A stretch of DNA of 64,000 bases from Artemisia argyi (taxonomy: Eukaryota > Streptophyta > Magnoliopsida > Asterales > Asteraceae). A model generated the notes under the pieces. That model made no database searches. It was not told the DNA's origin and worked only from the letters and a program-made list of their open reading frames with translations. The stretch spans positions 125,141,823 through 125,205,822 of the forward strand of contig CM060685.1 of assembly GCA_030686995.1 (NCBI GenBank). Direction: 5' to 3'. The translations under genes and the position numbers were made by a program. The first letter of the stretch is position 1; each line of letters begins with the position of its first letter. Positions 52,401-63,274 of the stretch are shown one piece after another.

Positions 52401-54312
52401 TATTGTTGGTTCTGCTTAATCTCAGTACTTTTCACCATTTTCCATCATATTCAAGCTTTTGTTCACTGGTGTGAGCTTATTCTCAGCTTATTAAGCCTCA
52501 TAAGCTTACTTTTGCTTATCTTAGTTCACTGTGGTGAAAATAAGCTCAAGCAGAGCTTATTTTAGGGTTTCTAAAAAGTTTCTTTTGTAAAAGTTGCATA
52601 ATATTAGTGTTATAATGTTTTTGTCAAAGAAAAAGCCAAAAAGAAAATGTTTTGCAAAAATGGTCACTGGAGGGGTTTGAACCCCTGACCTATTGGTCAT
52701 TTTGGTCAAAACCCAAAACGGGCTCAAGCACCATCTGCCCTACCTTGTACTTAGTGTTTTTAGTTTCCCTTTTTATTTTTATACTAGTCTTTTTTCATTT
52801 TAGCTTATTTAGCTTATTAGATTATTTTCTGCTTATTTATAAGCTGTTCCACTCCTTGTGTATTTTTCTTAGATTACTAATACTACCAAGTATTTTTATA
52901 AAAAGTTTTAGATTTATTACTTTTCATTTAGTATTTATTATAATTTAAATTAGTATAATTAATATTTAAATAGTTTTTAATTAATAATAAATAATATAAA
53001 AGTTAAAAAAATAATTTTCTTTTTTCAAAAAATTTTCTTATATTATTAGGTTCGTAAAAATATAATTTTCATGTCCGTAGGGTTTGCGTAGCTTAAAATT
53101 CACGTTTTATTTTGCGCACTCGCGTTTTATTTAAATAACTTTTACGTTTTTTTTTATTTAAATTTAGGTTACGTTCGTAAAAGTAGTTTGTAAAATAAGA
53201 AAAACCAAAAACATAAATAAAGTGATAACTTCTATTTAAGCCGTTCGGCTTATTTTTCTGCTTATCTTTAAGCAAACTTTAATTTTAAATTTTTGGATTA
53301 CGTTTTAGGTTAACTAGGTTTCACGTTATTGTTAATATAGTTGTTTAAATTGTTCTCATTCGTATTTCCTCAGCGTAATCATTCAAAACCCTTATATACC
53401 CTTTCCTGTCCAAATTCACCCGATCACAAAACCCTTTTTTATACCATCCACACCTCGTCGGGACATAACGACCCGGGGAAACCCTATACTTCCACGGAGA
53501 TTGATTCTAGGCAGTTTGACTTGGTTGACCATTCCCTGGTCAATTAGGTTGACCGTTTGGGATCAATCAAGTATATCTCTCCAAATTAAGAAAGTATAAT
53601 ATTGAAGAAGAAACATGCTATAGACCAACTGTATCAACATTTATTGCTCACAAAATCGAAATTTAGAATACATTTAAAGACAATAGACGTGTACTTTTTT
53701 CATATATCTCTGGTTAATTACAATGAGTGAACCTACAAGATTTTATGAAGGGATCAAGTACTATTCTTACCTTTCCTGCTCAGTTTTGCAACTCCTAGTT
53801 TAGTTATTTTTGATGAAAAAAAATTAGATGAAACAATGAATGGATTGGAGAAAAAACAATATCTAGTAGTAGGCTATATATTGCTATATATTGTTTGTGG
53901 TCTAATTATATATGGAAACTAAGTCAATATTGCAGGGTAACAAGTATATCAAAGCTGACCCATAAAGCCTTTGCACCAGAAAATCTGTATGTTGTGCACT
54001 ACATGGATAATATTTGGTCGTCACTGCGACCAACATTAGCGTCACATCACTACCACTTTCTCACAACTTTTACCCTGCAATAGTCACTGCTCTCTCTACT
54101 TAACATGTTATAAAATAAAAAACAAAATGAAAGGGGAGGCCTTTGTGTTTTGCTCGGCCTTATGACCACGAGAACTGATGACCACTTGGGCTTCATCACC
54201 AAATGAGCACAACTTCGCAGAACGAATTATTTGACACATATAATCCATTAATAAACCCATTTTTTTCTGACTTTTCTTTCAGTAATGATACTATGTTTAA
54301 AGAGAATTACGT

Positions 54313-54353
<41 letters not shown>

Positions 54354-55051
54354 TTTTTTTTTGCTAAATAGAAAATATTAAAAATGGTAGATGAAGATGT
54401 AAATGCTCAAACATAAAGGTCAAACAATAATAATATATAACTAGTTTGTGAAATCAAATTATAGCACGCGTAATTTTAGTATAAACTTGAACTTTTTTAC
54501 TTGAACTTTTTTATTCGAAAATATTTTTAATTACTAAATGACAATGTTAATTATATTATAAAATATTTAACTTTTTTTCACAATCTTATCATCGTAAATT
54601 AATTGATAATAATAATTTACAAAATAGTGAAGATGTTTAATAATATGGGAGCATAACACATCAACAATATACGACTAATTTATGAGATCAAATTGCAACA
54701 CAGTGTCATTCAATATTTTGTTTTAACAAATTTTATTTGCATGTTGCTAGGCTTTGTTACTTTTATAACTCAATTCTTTTATTTACTACTCGTAACCAGA
54801 AGGGTACCCGCGCAATGCGGCAGCATGTACCCTGTGATTAAATTTTGTGGCAAGTAAATGTTTTTCATTTATACATTATTTCTAACGACAACTTTACGAA
54901 AGAATGATAATTGTTAATTAAAATAACTATAACCTATAACAATTCAAACTATTTGATCTCCAAATAGACGTGTGAGAGAGATATGAAATGGTTGTAGATT
55001 TATATGTTAGATGCGATTACACGTTTTTAATAATCATTATTGATAATAACT
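49488..55051. other. Long unassigned AT-rich tract
   Basis: No gene is recognisable in 5.5 kb. Landmarks are five or six diverged GGTCC(C/T)TGAAGTTT-like words at 49690-50000; a run of 15 C at 50275-50289; a TATAAAAG near 50470 followed by a leader-like sequence; many AAGCTCA/AGCTTAT words at 51780-52560; and a GAGGGGTTTGAACCCC word near 52670. The first part with its TATA box resembles an LTR, but no partner or primer site is seen. Confidence 0.4.
54315..54352. repeat. (ATT)n microsatellite
   Basis: About twelve ATT units followed by a T run. Confidence 0.95.
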
Positions 55052-55291
55052 AACTTCTAGCTGACTTTTTCTCCCATGGCGTTTGCTGTATTCAGGTATG
55101 CCTTCCTCTTCCCCAAAATCCACCATTTAAATTAGGGTTCCGAATTCACCTCAAATTAAACCTATTCAATCAAATAATCACTTCAATTTCACTCAGTGTA
55201 TCACACTCCAAATCAAATCCCCAATTTTCAAATCCAATTTTCATCAATTTTTGTTAAGTTTTCAATCAAATCCTGGATTGAGACATTCAAG

Positions 55292-56950
55292 ATGGGAAGA
55301 TTATCACACAACACCGATGCTAACGGATGGACCTGGACTTTTCGGAAAAACAATAACAATATCACTAAGCCTATCGGTAATCCATTTCAAAGAACAAAGG
55401 AGGATGATGTGTTGCGGATTTCTACTTCTATTTTCGTGACGAATTTCCCAGACAAGGTTTCTGCTAAAGATCTATGGAATGCCTGTAAGCAATAGGGTAG
55501 GTGGTGGATTCGTTTATCCCGAATAGGAGATCAAAGATGGGGAAAAGATTTGATTTTGTGAGATTTATCAAAGTGTTTGATGTAGAGCGATTGGTAGGTA
55601 ACTTATGTACGGTGTGGATTGGTAGTTATCGTTTGCATGCAAATCTTGCTAGGTTTATCAGGCCTGGTGTGAAAAAGAACTTTGATAATAGACCTAGCGA
55701 GAAAAAGCATTCCTCTGAAGGTGTTAAGAAGGATAATGGAGTGAGGGAGAAGTGTAATTCGTATGCTCATATTGTTAAAGGGAGAAGTAAGTTCTGAGCA
55801 TTATGAGAAAGAAGATAATCCGGCGTTAGTGCTCGATGATTTGTGTGTCAATCAACAGGAGTTTTCTTGTTGTGTAAATGGGAAGGTCAAGGAGTTTGGG
55901 TCCCTAGTGATTTTGAAGATGGCACTGCGGAATGATGGTTTTAGTGACATTGAGTTAAGATATTTGGGGGGCTTATGGGTGATGATATTTTTACGTTGGT
56001 GGAATCAAAAGAAAACTTCTTAGCAAAAGTGGGCACTAAGTCGTGGTTTTCACAGGTTGTTCTGGCGTCGAGTGACTTTGCGGTTGATGGAAGAGTTACG
56101 TGGGTGGACATTGTGGGTGGACATTGAGGGTATACCACTCAAGTTGTGGTCTGATAATACGTTTAAACGTGTAGCATCTAAATGGGGGACGTTGCTTTAT
56201 GTGGAGAGTACAAAAGGTGGTAATTGTCATTATAAGAGAGTTTGTATCCTGACGACGGGAGTGATCAATATTTTTGAATCCTTTAAAGTTGTTTTTAAAG
56301 GTAAAGTGTTTTGGGTGCGTGCTAAAGAAACTTCGGGTTGGACTCCGGATTTTGACGAGCAAAGTGATGATGAAAGTGAGTCGGATAATGAACAATTTGA
56401 AGATGTGATTAAGGAGGATACTGGAGAGTATGAGGAAGAGTAGTTAGGGGAAGCCAAGGTGAGTGAAGTTCAGGAGACGGTGGCAGAGAAAGAGATACCG
56501 AATGGTGAAGATGGTAAAGAGGTGAATCAATCGGATGATCGGTTTGGTATATATTCATTGCTTAATAAGAATAAAAGTACGGAGAAATTAGAATCGGATT
56601 CAATGGGTAGTATTAAGTACCCGCCAGGTTTTACACCACGTGAAGAAGGGGAATGTAGTAATCATAATGTGAATGAGAGGGTGATACTTACAAGTCAGGT
56701 TGATAAGGGGAATAATGTTGGTGAAGAAAGGAATAAGAATGGACATAATGGGAACAAGAAAGATGGTCTGGAATCAGTAGGCTCGGGGCAACACTTTAAA
56801 GTTGAAATACCAAAAACAGGTGGTTCGCTATTAAACGTGATGGAGGAACTCATTAAGGTGGGTCAAACAATGGGATACAATATGGAGGGTGTTATGAAGA
56901 ATATAGAAGAGATTGTTGAAGTACAAGGAGTGGACGAAGTGTTTCGATGA
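55292..56950 (+). pseudogene. LINE ORF1 with RRM and DUF4283-like regions
   Basis: The ATG at 55292 opens MGRLSHNTDANGWTW. An RRM follows: STSIFVTNFPDKVSAKDLW before a stop at 55493, then in another frame VDSFIPNRRSKMGKRFDFVRF. Next is the middle region RYLGGLWVMIF and, after a 13-bp tandem duplication (56100-56125) that shifts frame, WVDIEGIPLKLWSDNTFKRV. A highly acidic stretch and a TAG at 56441 precede a Gly/Asn/Lys-rich tail ending at 56950. ORF1 binds element RNA. Four or more breaks are visible. Its type differs from the zinc-knuckle ORF1 at 3649-5172. Confidence 0.85.
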
Positions 56951-59900
56951 ATATAATGTCATTAAACATTCAAGGCCTTAACCCGAAGGGAAAAAAGATT
57001 GGGTAAAGGAGCTATGTGTTTCTAATAAGGTGAACTTTCTCACTTTGCAAGAGACAAAAATGGAATCTATTACGTTATTCGACATAAAGAGTGTTTGGGG
57101 AAATTTCACGTTTGATTTTGTATATAATGAAGCCGTTGGTAAATCGGGAGGGATTATTTGTGTGTGGGATTCTAATGCATTTAAGAAGTTAAGTACAATG
57201 GTTTCGGATTACTTTATAATGGTCCGTGGTAATTGGCTTTCTAATGGTAAATTGATTCTTCTTATTTCGGTGTATGCTCCTCAAGAGCTTTCGTAAAAAA
57301 AGATGCTATGGGATTATTTGTGTCATGTGATTGCTAATTGGAATGGAGATGTAATTGTTATGGGGGATTTTAATGAGGTTCGTAACAAGCATGAAAGATT
57401 TGGATCGGTGTTAATGAACAAGGGGCAAAGTTTTTTAACTCGTTCATTTCAAAGGCGCATCTTGAGGAGGTTCCTCTTGGTGGGTGTTCATTTACTTGGT
57501 GTCATAAATCCGCATAAAAAATGAGTAAGCTTGATCGTTTTCTTGCGTCGGAAAGCTTGCTTAGAGAGTATCCTAATTTATCAGCCGTGACATTGGATAG
57601 GTTTCTTTCGGATCACCGACCTATTTTGCTACGTGAATCTTGTCATGATTATGGCCTGAGCCCGTTTCGATTTTTCCATTATTGGCTAGAAGTTGAGGGT
57701 TTTGATAAGTTTATTAAAGATGTATGGAGTGATGCGCCCATGGTGTCTTCGAATGCCATTGTGAATTTTATACAGAAGCTTACGTTTACCAAGCAGAAAA
57801 TTCGATTATGGAACGGAACGAGACAAAGTTCAAAGAATAAAAGTCATGGTTTGAAGAAGGAGCTGCTGGAGTTGGATCGTACCATTGATGAAGGTAAGGC
57901 GATGGTGGAGATGGTTAATAAATGTATAGAGATTTGTAAGTCGATACAAGAGTTGGATAAATTGAAAATAATGGAGGCGGCTCAAAAAGCAAAGATCAAA
58001 TGGGCGATTGAAGGTGATGAAAACTCTAAATATTTTCATGGTATCCTAAACAAAAAACGTAATCAACTCTCTATTCGTGGTATTTTGGTGGAAGGATTAT
58101 GGGAGGAGAAACCTGATGTGGTGAAATTTGAATTCTTGAATTATTTTAAGAATAGATTCAATAAGCCTAATAAGCTTCTGCCTGTTTTAGATATGGTGTT
58201 TCCGAATCAGTTGAATGCTTTTCAAGTGGAGGATCTTGAAGCCGAGGTTTCTTATGATGAAGTTAAGAAGGCGGTGTGGGATTGCGGTATTGATAAATCT
58301 CCGGGGCCGGATGGATTCACGTTTGGTTTTTATAAACATTTTTGGAGCCTTATTGATAGAGATGTGGTTGCCGCGGTAAAGCATTTTTTTCACACGAGTT
58401 GCATTCCAAAAGGATGTAATTCATCATTTATTGCTCTAATTCCTAAAATTCCCGATGCGAAGATGGTGAAAGATTTTCGGCCGATAAGTCTTATTGGTAG
58501 CTTCTATAAAATAATTACTAAAATTTTGGCCAATAGACTTGTGGTGGTGTTGGGAGATATTGTTAACGAGGTTCAATCGGCGTTTGTTGCCAATAGACAA
58601 ATTCTTGATGGTCCATTTATTCTCAATGAAGTGCTCCAATGGTGCAAAGAGAAGAAAAAACATTGATTTCGAGAAGGCTTATGATTCCGTTCGGTGGGAT
58701 TTATTGATGATGTTCTAAAGAAGTTCGGTTTTGGTGAAAAATGGTGTGCATGGATTCAAGAATGTCTAAGATCTTCTCGGGGTTCGGTTTTAGTAAATGG
58801 GAGTCCTACAGATGAATTTCAATTCTACAAAGGCTTAAAACAAGGTAATCCTCTTTCCCCGTTTATCTTTTTATTAGTTATAGAAAGTCTACATTTATCG
58901 TTTAGCAGAGTCGTGAGTGCGGGTATGTTTGATGGTATTGCTATAAGTTCCTCGTTACATTTAACTCATATGTTCTATGCGGATGATGTTGTGTTTATGG
59001 GACAATGGAGTAATAAGAATATTGATACGATTATATACATGTTGAAGTGTTTTGAACGTGCATCAGGATTAAGTATTAATTTGGGTAAAAGTAAATTCTT
59101 GGGAATTTCGATTGATGAGGATAATGTGAGGATAGCGGCGGATCGTATAGGGTGCGGAATTCTTAAAGCTCCGTTTAATTATTTAGGAGCGAAAGTGGGG
59201 GAAAACATGTCTAGAATTCGAGCTTGGGAGGATATTGTTGATAGCATGATGAAGCGTCTTTCGAAATGGAAGATGAAAACCTTATCGATAGGTGGTAGAT
59301 TTACTCTTGTTAAGGCGGTGTTAGGATCTATGCCAATTTACCATATGTCCATCTTTAAGGTTCCTATGAAAATCCTTAATCGTATGGAATCTATAAGGAG
59401 TCATTTTTTTAATGGGATAGATTTGAATAGTAAGAAGTCGGTATGGATTAAATGGAGTAATGTTTTGTCTTTAAAAGAGAAAGGTGGCCTTGGTGTGTCT
59501 AGTTTATATGCGCTAAATCGTGCTCTTATGTTTAAATGGGTTTGGCGATTCACTACTCAACAAGACTTATTATGGACTAGGGTTATCAAAGCCATTTATA
59601 GTGAGGATGGGAGAATTGGTGAAGGATCGAATTATGTTCCTAAGTCCATTTGGTGTGGTATTGTTCAAGAGTTGAAGATATTCAAATTGAAAGTTATTGA
59701 TTTTTATAGTTTTATGAAAAAAAAAAAAGAAAGATAGGTAATGGTGTGAAGACTTCTTTTTGGGATGATGTGTGGTGTGGAGAGAATGCGTTGAAGCATA
59801 CATTTCCTAGACTTTTGTAGTTTGGAGGATAATAAGGAGATGGATGTGGCCTCTAAACTTATGCAAGAGAACGTTTGGAACTCGTTTCGGCGTATACCTC

Positions 59901-60574
59901 GGAGTGGTGTGGAATCCGAGCAGTTGCAACATTTGTTGGATGCTCTCGGTAATGTAGTTCTTGGAGTGGCACAAGATAGATGGTATTGGGCTTTAGAAGG
60001 CTCGGGGGAGTTTTCGGTATCCTCGATACGCAAGGCAATTGATGATTATAATTTACCTAATGTATCTTCTCAAACATGGTGGATTAAGGAGGTCCCTATT
60101 AAGGTGAATATTCATGCTTGGAAGGTTCGGTTAGATTGCTTGCCTACTCGGTTCAAATTGTCGCGTAGGGGTTTAGATATTCCTTCGATTATGTGTCCCA
60201 TATGTGGTAAAGGAGTTGAATCGTCAGCTCATCTTTTTTTTGCGTGTGACTTTGCCAAAGATAATTTTCGTAAGATTTGTCGTTGGTGGAATGTGGATTT
60301 CATGGAGCTTAGATCGTTTGATGAGTGGGCGTCTTGGTTTGGTAATATAAGGATGTCGAGTAAGCACAAGAAGTTATTAGAGGGGGTTTGTTTTGGTTTA
60401 TGGTGGCTTACTTGGTCTTTCCGTAACAAGATGGTTTTTGGCGTAGATCCTCCTTCAAAGATGACGCTTTTTGACGTCATTCTTTTATCTTCGTTTTATT
60501 GGAGTAGATATAGATGCAAAATGTCTTTTAGTTGGGTTGATTGGTTAAAAAACCCGTATCTTGTTTCCTTGTAA
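56948..60574 (+). pseudogene. LINE ORF2: endonuclease, reverse transcriptase, zf-RVT
   Basis: The ORF2 start overlaps the ORF1 end at 56948 (MNIMSLNIQGLNPKG). The endonuclease shows LTLQETKMES, VMGDFNEVRN and LSDHRPILL. The RT shows IDKSPGPDGFTFGFYKHFW, FRPISLIGSFYKIITKILANR, DFEKAYDSV (in a shifted frame near 58665) and MFYADDVVFMG (58970-59000). The C-terminus has GGLGVSSLYALNRALMFKW and a zf-RVT domain (WWIKEVPIKVNIHAWKVRLD; CPICGKGVESSAHLFFAC). It ends at a stop at 60574. Stops or shifts occur near 56998, 57295, 57520, 58664 and 59737. The intact protein would nick DNA and copy the RNA at the target site. Confidence 0.93.
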
Positions 60575-60865
60575 TGTTCTAGCTCCTTGCTAGTTTTATT
60601 TCAATAAAATCCCGTCAAAAAAAAAAAAAAAAAAAAAAAAAAAACTTCTAGCGGTTACAAGGTATTAATATGGTGACATTTTTTTTTTCTCATTAAAAAT
60701 CACATTTATTTCATTAATATGATAGGTTATAAGTTTTGACCAAGTAAATTACATTTAAGTTTTTATGGCTTTCTTTAATAAGAAATGTTTTTAGTCTTAA
60801 GAATTTTAAGACTTCCTCATTTAGAATGTCCTAAATGCTTTATAAAGGAGTATAGATATTTATAA

Positions 60866-61164
60866 GGGTGGTGGCAATGGGTGCGGTTTGGCATCGACAT
60901 GAAGGCATACCGCCGGTGAACACCATTGCCACCCCGGCGGTATGATCATAGGTATGGGGTGAGCGGCATTCTTTGACTCAACGGTTTGGAGCAAAATGTG
61001 ACCGTTACATTTATTGTTTGGAGCAAAAATAGATTGAGGTATGGAATCATTGTTGCCACTAAAAAAGGGTTGAGATGTATGAAAAAAGTATGAGTGAGGT
61101 GAAATGATACTATTGGTGGGTTGGAAGGTATAAAATTTTTTCAGAGTCATGGTTGCCACCACCC
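60866..61164. mobile_element. Tourist/PIF-Harbinger MITE
   Basis: A 299-bp element with inverted ends GGGTGGTGGCAA and TTGCCACCACCC, flanked by TAA on both sides (60863-60865, 61165-61167). No transposase frame. Confidence 0.87.
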
Positions 61165-61169
61165 TAAAC

Positions 61170-61308
61170 CGTTATGGTAAAATTTATTTCTTTTTATTCA
61201 CTTTTATAAAGTAATAATCATTTAGGCTGCTCGCAGTGGGCTCTGTTTTTGGTTATGGTAAAATTTATTTCTTTTTATTCACTTTTATAAAGTAATAATC
61301 ATTTTTAT
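61170..61308. repeat. 57-bp direct repeat around a 26-bp spacer
   Basis: The sequence starting GTTATGGTAAAATTTATTTC occurs at about 61170 and about 61252 and ends AGTAATAATCATTT both times. The spacer reads GGCTGCTCGCAGTGGGCTCT, itself like the end of a MITE. Confidence 0.85.
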
Positions 61309-61545
61309 TATTTTGTGTGTTGATTAGATTTTTATGATAGTATTTTGTTGAATGTAATTTATATTTATATATGTGGTTGATGAAGTTAGAATTTTTACTT
61401 GAATGGATAAATGATTGTAAAAAATTGCAATGTTACTTAAAAGACTCAACAACTTTTCACTTATAAAAACTTTTCATAAGTTTGCGAATAAATTTTAAAG
61501 AAAAATGCACCATTTATCGCCAACTAAACGCAACCTAAAAGTTAA

Positions 61546-61833
61546 GGCCATGTTTAGTTGCATAAAGAAGCTCTTTCTTTCAGAAAATTTTTCAAAGAAG
61601 AAATACGGAAAACATGTTTATTTCTCTAGAAAAGTTTTATAGAAAATAGAAAATGGACTTTTCCGATTTACAACATGATTTCTCGTAAAAGTGAAATATG
61701 TACATTTCTGTGTTTTTTCTCGCCATTTTTCTGAAATGAAAATACAGCACTATCTAAATACTTTTTATGGAGAAAAAGAGCACGTCCAATTTTCTAGAAA
61801 AATCAGAGAAATTATTCACAGTTAAACACAACC
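61546..61833. mobile_element. MITE, class uncertain (TTAA flanks)
   Basis: Imperfect inverted ends GGCCATGTTTAGTTG and the complement of GGTTGTGTTTAACTG, flanked by TTAA on both sides (61542-61545, 61834-61837). The 288-bp interior has no frame. A second inverted end-like word (CAACTAAACGCAACC) lies just outside at 61521-61535. Confidence 0.6.
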
Positions 61834-62088
61834 TTAATCTTTTAGCTTTCTTTAAAAATGAAAAATTCGCAAAACATTCTATAGAACTCGCAATAACGCT
61901 GTTATTTCTGATTTTTTTACATAACTTTATCTACCTTTTCTGTGAATAGTGGTTTTTGGTTTATAATAGAACTTATGTTGCGTTAAGGGTGTTGAATTGA
62001 AAATAAAGGTTCGAAAGGTGTGATTTGTAATGGTCAGAAACACACTAGAGTTATTTTTTCTAGTTGTATGGGTTCATAGCTCATGAAG

Positions 62089-62164
62089 CAGGGGCAGAGC
62101 CAGAAGTTTTTGGTCAAGGGGCACACTTTGATAAACTTTAGAAACAACACTATAAATTGGTACT

Positions 62165-62199
<35 letters not shown>

Positions 62200-62300
62200 A
62201 TAACGAAAAAAGCCAATTATATTCAGAAATTTACACTACAATTTTTTTCGCTAGGGGGGGGGGACCTGCCCCTTGTGCCCCCCTTTTATCTCCGCCCATG
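62089..62300. mobile_element. hAT-type MITE with a 32-G run
   Basis: The 212-bp element starts CAGGGGCAGAGCC, ends CTCCGCCCATG, and is flanked by a perfect 8-bp duplication TCATGAAG (62081-62088, 62301-62308), the size typical of hAT. Inside is an uninterrupted run of 32 G at 62167-62198 and a shorter G run near 62256. No coding frame; glycine repeats read from it are artefacts. Confidence 0.88.
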
Positions 62301-62526
62301 TCATGAAGTTAATGTCTGTTAGATTATAATAGCAATTGAAGTCTGTCCATACCTCTTTTGTCTTTCGGCGGTTCAACTAATCTTAGAACACCTAACAAAC
62401 CGCACCTGAGTCAGTTAAAATTTTGTTAACAACCTCATGCCATGTAACTGTGTGGAGAACTGCGTCAGTAACTGTAGACTTGCAGTTTTTGAAAGAGTAG
62501 TGTGCTTGTTGGTGTCATGTAGTTAT

Positions 62527-63105
62527 TTGGTGGCTAATTAGCCAATCACATCTTGGCTGAACAGCTATTATGTTGTGTGAATGGTCAGTAAGCTCACCTA
62601 GATTAATTTTGTTAGCAGCCTTGTTTTTCAAGTTTTATATTGTTACTTTAGCTTGACAAGGCTATCAACTACACTTTGGACTTTTCTGTAAATAGAGATG
62701 AATATTCGTGGAATGTAGTAGTATCACCAACAATAACATTTTGGTGACTAATTAGCCAATCGTACTCCAAATAGAGATGAATATTCGTGGAATGTAGTAG
62801 TATCACCAACAATAACATTTTGGTGACTAATTAGCCAATCGTATATCGGCTGAATTCCCGTCATGTTGTGTGAATGGTCAGTGACCTCACCTAGAGTGTC
62901 GTGTTAAAGCCATTGGTTCTTTATGCCAAGGCAATTAACTACACATGTTTGACTTGATAGTAGCTCTGGATTTGCTGTTTAGTAGGGGTTAGAGTTTGTG
63001 GTAATTTTTGGTGGCTAATTAGCCAGTCACATCTTGCCTGAATGGCTACCGTGTTGTGTGAATGGTTAGTAAGCCCACCTAGATAATTGTGTTAGAAGCC
63101 TTTTG
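62527..63105. repeat. Diverged tandem repeats with core GGTGRCTAATTAGCCA
   Basis: Three diverged blocks starting near 62527, 62821 and 63010 share GGTG(A/G)CTAATTAGCCA, GTTGTGTGAATGGT and CACCTAGA in order over about 95 bp. Within them, a 78-bp unit is duplicated almost exactly (62691-62768 and 62769-62846). Confidence 0.85.
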
Positions 63106-63274
63106 TGCTCAATTGTCTATATTGTTTCAGTGAGGCAAATAACTACACATGTTTGAGTTAAAACAGTATTCTCATTTTGATTGCACTTCCAGAGCTTAAA
63201 AAATGAATCATAATATTATATAGTTCCAGAGCTTAAAAGTGAAATATGTTTTTTGTCATCTAATAAAATTTTCT

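Larger units (their letters stand above)
55062..60642 (+). mobile_element. Full-length L1-type LINE, broken frames
   Basis: The 5.6-kb plus-strand element has a 5' UTR, an RRM-type ORF1, an ORF2 with endonuclease, RT and zf-RVT domains, a short 3' UTR and a poly(A) tail (about 60617-60642). The sequence AACTTCTAGC flanks it on both sides (55052-55061 and 60643-60652); the first A may belong to the tail, so the target duplication is 9-10 bp. Both ORFs carry several stops and frameshifts, so this copy is not autonomous. Confidence 0.93.

Noticed and set aside
52660..52720. tRNA/SINE B-box-like word (GGGTTCAAACCCC on the minus strand)
   Set aside because: No convincing A-box at the right distance, no cloverleaf and no element ends; left as part of the unassigned tract.
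54802..54832. GC-rich dyad GGGTACCCGCGCAATGCGG near CATGTACCC
   Set aside because: Resembles ends of some plant DNA transposons, but no matching partner end or target duplication was found.
62034..62322. Frames with poly-Gly or poly-Pro
   Set aside because: Translation of the 32-G run inside a MITE.
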